Origin: an uncultured Bacteroidales bacterium
GTDB lineage: Bacteria; Bacteroidota; Bacteroidia; Bacteroidales; UBA932
Assembly (NCBI GenBank): GCA_934695325.1
Contig: CAKUVD010000016.1
Coordinates: 1-43,499, forward strand
Direction of reading: 5' to 3'
DNA length: 43,499 nucleotides
The translations under genes and the position numbers were made by a program. Below the pieces are notes generated by a model. The model searched no databases and was not told the DNA's origin. It saw nothing but the letters and a program-made list of their open reading frames with translations. Shown piece after piece: positions 37,301 through 43,499 of this stretch. Numbering within the stretch: the stretch's first letter is position 1; each line of letters opens with the position of its first letter.

Positions 37301-38805
37301 CCTGTAATGGGCAAATAACTACCAGACTTAAGAAAGATTGGGGTGTCAATGACTTGTGGAAACAGATTATGTTGCCTCGTTTTGAGAGGATGGGCAGCAT
37401 GCTTCCGAACGAGAAGTATGTTACTATCAATGCGAATGGACGGCGAGTCCCTGTTGTGCCGTTCGATAAGCAAAAAGGATTTGATATAAAGAGAATTGAC
37501 CATCGTCATCATGCAATGGATGCTATCGTGATAGCTTGTGCGAATAGGAATATTGTCAGTTATCTCAATAATTCATCTGCTTGTCGAGATTCTAAGATGA
37601 AACGTTATGATTTACAGCGAGTAGTGTGTGATAAGTCTCATCTTGATGCGTCGGGAAATTACAAGTGGACTATAAAAATGCCTTCAGATGCTTTTGTTAG
37701 TGAAGTCAGTTCCGCATTGGCAAAGTGTATCGTAAGTTTTAAACAGAATTTGAGAGTAATCAATAAGTCATCGAATCACTACGAGAAGATTGTTGATGGA
37801 AAGAAGGTTCGTGCCCGTCAGGAGAAAGGTGAAAATTGGTCCATAAGGAAATCGATGCATAAGGATACAGTGTTTGGAGAGGTGAATTTACGGAAAATCA
37901 AGCCGGTGTCTTTGAGTGAGGCATTGAAGAATCCTGTCAGGATTGTCCGTAAGGATATTAAGGAACTTGTTGGTACGTGTCGTGATGTAAAAGCAATGAA
38001 GACGCTTCTAATGGAGCGTTTCCCAGAATTGTCGAAACTGGAGGTCTATTATTATACATCTGAAACTAATGACAGGTATTTTGCGTCCAGAACTGCTGTC
38101 TCTCCAGATTTTACGAAAGAGTTTATAGCGAAGAGTGTTACAGATACTGGTATTCAGAAGATTCTGTTGAGGCATTTGGAACAATGCGGAAATAAACCGG
38201 ATGTGGCATTCTCTCCGTATGGTATCGACAAGATGAATGCCAATATCGTTGAACTGAATGGCGGTCGTCCTCATAAACCAATATTCAGGGTGCGGAAGTA
38301 TGAAAAGGCCGATAAGTTCCCTGTTGGAGAGACTGGATGTAAGTCTAAGAAGTTCGTGGAAGCGGCAAAAGGCACTAATTTGTTCTTTGGAGTGTATGTA
38401 TCCTCAGATGGGAAGCGTTCGTTCTGTTCGGTTCCATTGAATGAGGTGATTTCTCGAGAAAAGATGGGTGATGGTCCTGTGCCTGAAAAGAATGGGAATG
38501 ACAGATTAGTGTTTTGGCTGTCACCTAATGACTTGGTGTATGTACCTACGGAAGATGAATTGGAACGTGGTTATGTTGATGGCGATCTGGATAGGAGCAG
38601 GATTTATAAGATGGTGTCATCTTCTGGGCGACAATGCTTCTTTGTCCCTGCTTCTGTTGCGGTCAGTATTGTAGATAAAATAGAATTTTCCGCCATGAAT
38701 AAGATGGAACGTGCAATTACTGGTGAGATGATTAAAGAAATTTGTATCCCGATTAAAGTGGATCGTCTTGGACATGTTGTGAAATTCAACGGTAAGCTTA
38801 GATGA
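34324..38805 (+). CDS. cas9: CRISPR-associated endonuclease Cas9 (type II-C)
   Basis: This 1493-residue RNA-guided nuclease cuts DNA matched by crRNA:tracrRNA. RuvC-I is at the N terminus (GLDLGTNSIGWAVID, Asp8), then an Arg-rich bridge helix (about 60-92, RTGFRGVRRLYERDHLRRER) and a long recognition lobe. RuvC-II is IHIELGREMKNP (Glu737), HNH is YEIEHIIPQA (His867) with Asn in SEVNKLK, and RuvC-III is DHRHHAMDAIVI (His1063, Asp1066). All key residues are intact. The ATG at 34324 places the RuvC-I motif at the N terminus; an in-frame TTG at 34303 is unlikely. It is large, as in Bacteroidales II-C proteins, and more AT-rich than the purine genes, which suggests transfer. It overlaps cas1 by four bases. 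No csn2 or cas4 is present. Confidence 0.98.
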   Translation: MKKILGLDLGTNSIGWAVIDTKQNENGDEVFDKISNADSRIIPMDQATIGDFNRGNSKSQTAERTGFRGVRRLYERDHLRRERLNRVLSVMGWLPDHYLNSLDKYGKFISCSEPKLAWRKNSEGRFEFIFEKAFQELLDDFKTANPQAVADGKKVPYDWTIYYLRKKALTEQLSNSELAWVLLNFNQKRGYYQLRGEDDEEKTGKLEEYYSLKVVAVENTGERKGSDIWFNIILENGFIYRRPFAEAPDWIGKVKDFIVTTDLDADGNPKKDKEGKIKRSFRMPKEDDWTLLKKKTECDIEKSQKTVGEYIYDVLLNNPDSKIRGKLVRTVERKYYRNELEAIIDRQMELNPDLRDAELYSKCIKALYPSNDAYRNSISGRGFKYLFVNDIIFYQRPLKSKKSLIDDCPLEERYYVLPDTSEKKVAHIKCIAKSNPYFQEFRLWQFLSNMRIIERERVVGNSIEEDIDVTSEFINGREALADLFAWLNDRENIDQKTLLAYPGFKLNRIDQKKYRWNYVEDKAYPTNETRAGLLNALDKANVHRDFLTSEKEYELWHILYSVEDKTEIWKALSSFAERNGLQGDFVNVFAKVKPYEKDYGSYSEKAIKRMLPLMRTGRYWSVDNIDEATKGRISKLLSGEFDETIRERVREKTIALQSMQDFQGLPVWLVCYIIYDRHSEAKDVDKWSCPEDIDRYLAKFKQHSLRNPIVESVVMETLRTVRDIWRAEGRIDEIHIELGREMKNPADKRRRITEQAIENENANLRVRAMLTEFMNPEFNMDNVRPNSPGQQEILRIYENSVLDNEKEIPDDIKSILDKFNRPEPLKRPTSSEVFRYKVWLEQKYRSPYTGEIIPLGKLFTPAYEIEHIIPQALYFDDSFSNKVICESEVNKLKDKSLGYQFIKDHQGEIVTLSGGRQVKILSVAAYEKFVREHYVGKRSEAKKRNLLAEDIPEGFIHRQLNDSRYISKVVKTLLSNVVREKDEEQDISKNVITCNGQITTRLKKDWGVNDLWKQIMLPRFERMGSMLPNEKYVTINANGRRVPVVPFDKQKGFDIKRIDHRHHAMDAIVIACANRNIVSYLNNSSACRDSKMKRYDLQRVVCDKSHLDASGNYKWTIKMPSDAFVSEVSSALAKCIVSFKQNLRVINKSSNHYEKIVDGKKVRARQEKGENWSIRKSMHKDTVFGEVNLRKIKPVSLSEALKNPVRIVRKDIKELVGTCRDVKAMKTLLMERFPELSKLEVYYYTSETNDRYFASRTAVSPDFTKEFIAKSVTDTGIQKILLRHLEQCGNKPDVAFSPYGIDKMNANIVELNGGRPHKPIFRVRKYEKADKFPVGETGCKSKKFVEAAKGTNLFFGVYVSSDGKRSFCSVPLNEVISREKMGDGPVPEKNGNDRLVFWLSPNDLVYVPTEDELERGYVDGDLDRSRIYKMVSSSGRQCFFVPASVAVSIVDKIEFSAMNKMERAITGEMIKEICIPIKVDRLGHVVKFNGKLR

Positions 38806-39734
38806 TTAAGCGCTCGCTATATTTCGGAAATCCGGCGTACTTGTCGCTGAAACTCAGACAGCTGGTCATCAGGAAACCGGAGGTCAAGGGGGATATGCCG
38901 GACTTTGATGATGCCGGGTCGTTCAGGGAGGTCGTGAAGACAATCCCGATAGAGGACATTGGCCTGGTGGTTCTGGATTGTCCTCAGATTACGGTGACAG
39001 AGGGACTTCTAGAGGCGTTGCTTGAGAATAACTGTGCCGTAGTGACTTGCGACAAGTCGCATCTGCCAGTCGGACTATTGCTCCCTCTTTATGGGAATAA
39101 GGTGCAGACGGAACGGTATGCGGAACAGATTGCCGCCTCGTTGCCGCTAAAGAAGCAGCTTTGGCAGCAGACTATTCAGAGCAAGATCAGAAATCAGGCG
39201 GCGATGCTTAAGTATGTCTCCGGCGTTGAGGCTCGGAATATGCTTATTTGGGCGGATTCCGTAAGAAGTGGAGATACTGACAATCTTGAGGGCCGTGCTG
39301 CTGCGTTCTATTGGAAGACATTGTTCGCAGATAATCCTCGATTCACGAGAGACGATGATGATATTGTCAATGCCATGCTGAATTATGGGTATGCGATTGT
39401 CAGGGCTATTGTGGCGAGAGCATTGGTTGGCGCAGGATTGATTCCGACATTGGGAATACATCATCATAACCGTTACGATGCATATTGTCTTGCTGATGAC
39501 ATTATGGAACCTTATAGGCCTTATGTGGACAGGCTTGTTGTGGAAATCGTTAAGGAGGGCGTTCCAGGGGAGTTGAATGTCAATGTTAAGCGTCGTCTGC
39601 TGGAACTTCCTGTCAAGGAGGTCGTGATAGATGATGTACGACGTCCGCTAATGCTTGCTGTCAGCCAGACTGTCAATTCGTTGCAGAAGTGCTTCTCCGG
39701 TGAATTGAGAAAACTTGTATATCCTGTCTTGTGA
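38802..39734 (+). CDS. cas1: CRISPR integrase Cas1
   Basis: This 310-residue protein inserts new spacers as a complex with Cas2. The catalytic residues of type II Cas1 are visible: Glu163 in NLEGRAAAFYW, the histidines in LGIHHHNRYDAYCLADDIM (220-222) and acidic residues at about 232-236. Its length is normal. The start overlaps the cas9 stop (ATGA) and its stop overlaps the cas2 start by one base, so the three genes are probably translated together. Its base composition is less AT-rich than that of cas9. Confidence 0.97.
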   Translation: MIKRSLYFGNPAYLSLKLRQLVIRKPEVKGDMPDFDDAGSFREVVKTIPIEDIGLVVLDCPQITVTEGLLEALLENNCAVVTCDKSHLPVGLLLPLYGNKVQTERYAEQIAASLPLKKQLWQQTIQSKIRNQAAMLKYVSGVEARNMLIWADSVRSGDTDNLEGRAAAFYWKTLFADNPRFTRDDDDIVNAMLNYGYAIVRAIVARALVGAGLIPTLGIHHHNRYDAYCLADDIMEPYRPYVDRLVVEIVKEGVPGELNVNVKRRLLELPVKEVVIDDVRRPLMLAVSQTVNSLQKCFSGELRKLVYPVL

Positions 39735-40066
39735 TGGATAGGTTCAGCGAATATAGGATTATGTGGGTTCTGGTCTTTTTCGATCTTCCGACTGACACCA
39801 AGAAGGAGCGGAAGAATGCCGCCTTGTTCAGAAAGCGTCTGATTGAGGATGGATTTGTCATGTTCCAGTTCTCCATCTATATGCGCCATTGTCCTTCGTC
39901 GGAGAATGCCAGGACTCATATTGCCAGGGTAAAGTCTTTTCTTCCGGATTTTGGACAGGTTGGAATCTTGTGCATAACGGACAAGCAGTTCGGAAGTATG
40001 GAACTGTTTTCTGAACATAAGCCTAAAGAGACGGAAGATATCTATGTTCAATTGGAATTGTTTTGA
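39734..40066 (+). CDS. cas2: CRISPR-associated protein Cas2
   Basis: This 110-residue protein forms the central dimer of the spacer-integration complex. The N-terminal MWVLVFFDLPTDTKKERKNA has the beta strand and Asp of the Cas2 ferredoxin fold; FMFQFSIYMRHCPS-type and GILCITDKQFGSMELF strands follow. I chose ATG 39734, which overlaps the cas1 stop as TGATG; an in-frame GTG at 39731 adds one residue. It ends the cas operon. The next gene is unrelated and has its own promoter. Confidence 0.95.
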   Translation: MDRFSEYRIMWVLVFFDLPTDTKKERKNAALFRKRLIEDGFVMFQFSIYMRHCPSSENARTHIARVKSFLPDFGQVGILCITDKQFGSMELFSEHKPKETEDIYVQLELF

Positions 40067-40084
40067 ATTCTTATAAATAGTATA

Positions 40085-40150
40085 GCCAACTTGGTGAATG
40101 AAAAACGGCCAACTTGGTGAATGAAAAACGGCCAACTTGGTGAATGAAAA
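40085..40150 (+). repeat. Three tandem 23-bp direct repeats upstream of the ATPase gene
   Basis: Units start at 40085, 40108 and 40131. Each contains CCAACTTGGTGAATGAAAA, and the third loses its last bases. Each unit holds the 9-bp palindrome CCAACTTGG. They lie between cas2 and the promoter of the ATPase gene, in the place expected for operator or iteron-like sites. No similarity to the CRISPR repeat is seen. Confidence 0.85.
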
Positions 40151-40159
40151 TTAAAATCT

Positions 40160-40191
40160 CTTGATTATCTGAGGTTTATATTTTATATTTG
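40160..40191 (+). promoter_or_regulatory. Bacteroidota-type promoter of the ATPase gene
   Basis: CTTG (40160-40163) and TATATTTG (40184-40191) are separated by 20 bases; the -33 box has one mismatch. Transcription would start at about 40198, almost at the ATG at 40200, so the mRNA may have little or no leader. The direct repeats lie immediately upstream. Confidence 0.55.
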
Positions 40192-40199
40192 TCTGAATT

Positions 40200-41486
40200 A
40201 TGGATGGATATAAAAATAGAGTTGCTGACGAGGTCCTTAAAGATAATCTTGAGGCTGCCGGACTTGTGCTTATTGAAGGAACCAAATGGTGCGGCAAGAC
40301 TACGACTGCAGAACAGCAGGCGGGTAGTATTGTTTATATGAATGATCCTGAGCGTTCGGAATCTTATCTCACGCTGGCGCAGAACGCACCTAAGTTATTG
40401 CTGCGTGGAGAGACTCCTCGCCTGGTGGATGAATGGCAGGATGCACCGGAGTTATGGGATGCTGCTAGGTTTGAAGTCGATCATCGTGAGGTTAAGACTG
40501 GACAGTTTATCTTTACCGGCTCGACTGTGGTTCCAAAAGAAAAGCGGGAGAAGATAAATCATTCCGGTACTGGCAGGGCATCAAGGATGATAATGAGACC
40601 GATGAGTCTTTGGGAGTCTGGAGAATCAAATGGGCAGTTGAGTCTGTCTGCTCTTTTCGATGGCGTGATGGAAGACGCCTATGATGCAAATCCTCTTGAT
40701 ATCGAGATGATTTCCTGGTTGATATGTCGAGGCGGGTGGCCGGCTGCATTGACGATGACAAAGAAAGGTGCGTTGAAACAGTCAAAGAACTATATCGATG
40801 CCATTGCAAATAAGGATGTTTCTGATGTGGATGGTGTTGGGCGTGATCCGGAATTTACATTGCGCCTTTTGCGTAGTTATTCACGGTTTCAGGGTGCTCA
40901 GGCACCGATATCGTCGATTTATGCTGATTTAAAGGCCAATGCAGATAACTCTATGACTGAGGATACAATATCTTCATATATTTCTGCACTGAAGAAATTA
41001 TTTGTCATCGAGGATGCTCCGTCTTGGAATCCTAATCTGAGGTCAAAAACTGCGATAAGGACATCTGACACGAGGTATTTTGTTGATCCTTCGATTGCGA
41101 CTGCTGCTATGGGAATCGGGCCGGAAAATCTGTTGTCCGATTTGAATACAATGGGGCTTCTGTTTGAAACTTTATGCATAAGAGACCTTCGTGTGTATTC
41201 TGAGCTGTTGGATGGGAAGGTCTATCATTATAGAGATAAGAATGGTTTGGAATGTGATGCGGTGCTCCATTTACGCAATGGGAAATATGGTTTGATCGAG
41301 GTTAAGCTTGGCGGGCAGAGATTGGTGGAAGAAGGTGTTGCTACTCTTATGGCGTTGTCTGGGAAGATTGATGTGGATAGAATGATGTCGCCGTCTTTTA
41401 TGATGGTCCTTACGGGAACTGGTGATTATGCATATAAGCGAAAAGACGGGGTTTGGGTGGTTCCGATAGGATGCTTGAAACCTTGA
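40200..41486 (+). CDS. AAA ATPase with DUF4143 and PD-(D/E)XK-like C terminus
   Basis: This 428-residue protein belongs to the large AAA_14/DUF4143 family of bacterial ATPases with unknown roles. The Walker A motif is EGTKWCGKTTT (about 26-36), with Lys33; Walker B is RLVDEWQD (74-81). The C-terminal part contains a nuclease-like pattern: Asp353 in LECDAVLHL and Glu367-x-Lys369 in LIEVKLGG. This resembles the PD-(D/E)XK fold often seen at the end of DUF4143 proteins; activity is unproven. It lies between cas2 and the CRISPR array but has its own promoter and repeats, so a link with CRISPR is uncertain. It may be a mobile or defence-type gene inserted into the locus. Confidence 0.85.
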   Translation: MDGYKNRVADEVLKDNLEAAGLVLIEGTKWCGKTTTAEQQAGSIVYMNDPERSESYLTLAQNAPKLLLRGETPRLVDEWQDAPELWDAARFEVDHREVKTGQFIFTGSTVVPKEKREKINHSGTGRASRMIMRPMSLWESGESNGQLSLSALFDGVMEDAYDANPLDIEMISWLICRGGWPAALTMTKKGALKQSKNYIDAIANKDVSDVDGVGRDPEFTLRLLRSYSRFQGAQAPISSIYADLKANADNSMTEDTISSYISALKKLFVIEDAPSWNPNLRSKTAIRTSDTRYFVDPSIATAAMGIGPENLLSDLNTMGLLFETLCIRDLRVYSELLDGKVYHYRDKNGLECDAVLHLRNGKYGLIEVKLGGQRLVEEGVATLMALSGKIDVDRMMSPSFMMVLTGTGDYAYKRKDGVWVVPIGCLKP

Positions 41487-41542
41487 GTATGTGAGCTTTT
41501 GAAACGGGTATATGATAGAATCTCGAAAGTATATAGAAAAAC

Positions 41543-41578
41543 AATAAAATCCAACAGTTTTCTGCTGGATTTTATTTT
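41543..41578. terminator. Two-way terminator between the ATPase gene and the array
   Basis: AATAAAATCCA (41543-41553) pairs with TGGATTTTATT (41566-41576); inner CAG/CTG extends it. T tracts occur on both strands (TTTTATTTTC on plus, ATTGTTTTTC on minus). It can stop the ATPase transcript and also crRNA precursors coming leftward from the array. Confidence 0.75.
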
Positions 41579-41627
41579 CTGATAACAGGCTTTAACTTGT
41601 TGTGCTTTAATTGTTTAATTATAATGA

Positions 41628-43499
41628 GCTGTTATCGTTGGCTCAAAGTTAAAAATTCTGAAAGCAAATCACAACACCGCCTTGAGATATTCTTCCTCAT
41701 AAATTGCTGTTATCGTTGGCTCAAAGTTAAAAATTCTGAAAGCAAATCACAACCAACTCTCGATCTTGAAGACTTTCGAAGACGCTGTTATCGTTGGCTC
41801 AAAGTTAAAAATTCTGAAAGCAAATCACAACAAAGTCTTATCCTCAAGGATATACCTCGCTGCTGTTATCGTTGGCTCAAAGTTAAAAATTCTGAAAGCA
41901 AATCACAACTACGTCTATCACACACTATCAGCGAGGACTGCTGTTATCGTTGGCTCAAAGTTAAAAATTCTGAAAGCAAATCACAACTATGCTTCTATCC
42001 ACCAAGTTCGCCAGTCTGCTGTTATCGTTGGCTCAAAGTTAAAAATTCTGAAAGCAAATCACAACACAATTCATCAGCGCTGTTGGGGAGATGACGCTGT
42101 TATCGTTGGCTCAAAGTTAAAAATTCTGAAAGCAAATCACAACGCTTACAATGGTACGTCCACTCGCTGAATAGCTGTTATCGTTGGCTCAAAGTTAAAA
42201 ATTCTGAAAGCAAATCACAACCCGAAATGGAACGTATATTTGCAATCGAACGCTGTTATCGTTGGCTCAAAGTTAAAAATTCTGAAAGCAAATCACAACT
42301 CATTGCGATACTTATACTCAGAATACTGAGCTGTTATCGTTGGCTCAAAGTTAAAAATTCTGAAAGCAAATCACAACCTCTTCCTTTAATTCCCTATACT
42401 TTATCCCGCTGTTATCGTTGGCTCAAAGTTAAAAATTCTGAAAGCAAATCACAACGACCGGAGAGTATGGTCCGAAGACTTTGCGGCTGTTATCGTTGGC
42501 TCAAAGTTAAAAATTCTGAAAGCAAATCACAACTCAATGACAGCTCGTAAATTCAAGCCGAAAGCTGTTATCGTTGGCTCAAAGTTAAAAATTCTGAAAG
42601 CAAATCACAACGTAATATATGGCACGATATAGCAGGTGCTGGCTGTTATCGTTGGCTCAAAGTTAAAAATTCTGAAAGCAAATCACAACACAGATAGATA
42701 GTATCCCTGTACGTATCCAGCTGTTATCGTTGGCTCAAAGTTAAAAATTCTGAAAGCAAATCACAACAGGTTACAATTCCAACATTGCGTGCCGCCAGCT
42801 GTTATCGTTGGCTCAAAGTTAAAAATTCTGAAAGCAAATCACAACAGGATAAAGGATATGAAAAATCTTCGTAATGCTGTTATCGTTGGCTCAAAGTTAA
42901 AAATTCTGAAAGCAAATCACAACTCCTTTAAGTTGTGTTCCCCTATATGGCTTGCTGTTATCGTTGGCTCAAAGTTAAAAATTCTGAAAGCAAATCACAA
43001 CGAATAGCTCATCCACCTCGTTATTGTCAACGCTGTTATCGTTGGCTCAAAGTTAAAAATTCTGAAAGCAAATCACAACAATGAGAAGTGGGAAATGCAA
43101 AAAGTTACAGCTGTTATCGTTGGCTCAAAGTTAAAAATTCTGAAAGCAAATCACAACGCGTATCCGAAGAATACGTGTATTGGTGTATGCTGTTATCGTT
43201 GGCTCAAAGTTAAAAATTCTGAAAGCAAATCACAACCTAGTTCGGTGTAATAAGGAATACAATTGAGCTGTTATCGTTGGCTCAAAGTTAAAAATTCTGA
43301 AAGCAAATCACAACACATACTAGAACTGATTACGTTTTGGTTTGGCTGTTATCGTTGGCTCAAAGTTAAAAATTCTGAAAGCAAATCACAACGGAAAAGG
43401 CACAACTAATGCTAGTGTCTCTGCTGTTATCGTTGGCTCAAAGTTAAAAATTCTGAAAGCAAATCACAACGAAGACGAGTTGATGAATACGTCTTTTCT
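41628..43499 (-). CRISPR. Type II-C CRISPR array, 24 repeats, continues past the window
   Basis: There are 24 copies of a 48-bp repeat (first 41628-41675, last 43423-43470). I read all as identical. Spacers are 30 bp except the 20th (43158-43188, 31 bp), and the last one is cut by the window end after 29 bases. On the plus strand the repeat starts GCTGTTATCG and ends AAATCACAAC. The tracrRNA anti-repeat matches the complement of its right end, so the crRNA strand is the minus strand, starting GTTGTGATTTGC. Transcription therefore runs toward the cas genes. No spacer source is known; none was seen to match genes in this window on a casual look. Long frames across the array are artefacts of the repeat. 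Confidence 0.98.

Noticed and set aside
41597..43007. Open frames across the CRISPR array giving repeated CYRWLKVKNSESKSQ-like peptides
   Set aside because: They come from reading the 48-bp repeat with 30-bp spacers, whose 78-base period is divisible by three. No start signal or real protein is implied.

Overview
The window looks like a piece of a Bacteroidales (Bacteroidota) chromosome. The evidence is two SusC/SusD pairs, a FecR anti-sigma factor next to a TonB receptor with an STN domain, lipoprotein signals, a 16S end of the Bacteroidota type, and promoters of the TTTG-N19/20-TAnnTTTG form. I cannot assign a genus from sequence alone.

Layout. 1-320: the last bases of a 16S rRNA gene, then tRNA-Ile(GAU), tRNA-Ala(UGC) and a terminator, with no 23S gene following. 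388-1833: an exported C1-family peptidase (PepC/bleomycin-hydrolase type). 2045-9010: a glycan-uptake operon (SusC, SusD, GH18 endoglycosidase-like lipoprotein, DUF1735/LamG lipoprotein), closed by a perfect 16-bp hairpin. 9097-10076: a small WG-repeat-like membrane protein, a LytTR gene with an internal deletion, and tRNA-Ser(UGA). 10305-21673: a second, longer glycan operon: FecR anti-sigma factor, STN-SusC (frameshifted in its signal peptide), SusD, a phosphodiester glycosidase (NAGPA fold), two TIG/NHL lipoproteins, an ECF sigma factor at the far end, and a histidine acid phosphatase. 21778-33697: a purine cluster, purE-purK-purL-purC-purF-purM-purH-purD, which covers most steps from PRPP to IMP (no purN/purT or purB here). 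33698-34195: a non-coding stretch with an insertion-sequence remnant and a long hairpin. 34196-43499: a type II-C CRISPR-Cas locus: tracrRNA (minus strand), cas9, cas1, cas2, an AAA/DUF4143 ATPase behind three 23-bp direct repeats, and an array of 24 identical 48-bp repeats that runs off the window edge.

How the parts work together. The two Sus operons look like surface glycan-harvesting systems. The first resembles N-glycan loci, with GH18 as the endo-acting enzyme. The second could handle phosphodiester-bearing glycans, because an uncovering-enzyme-like glycosidase and a phosphatase share one operon under a sigma/anti-sigma pair. The CRISPR locus is complete for Cas9 interference and spacer acquisition. 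The most interesting signal is that every CRISPR repeat, read on the crRNA (minus) strand, contains a Bacteroidota-type promoter (GTTG-N20-TAACTTTG). A better match to the same promoter (TTTG-N19-TATATTTG) sits exactly where it would start a roughly 77-nt tracrRNA at the anti-repeat. This suggests that each spacer is transcribed from its own repeat, as in Neisseria II-C systems but with the Bacteroidota promoter code.
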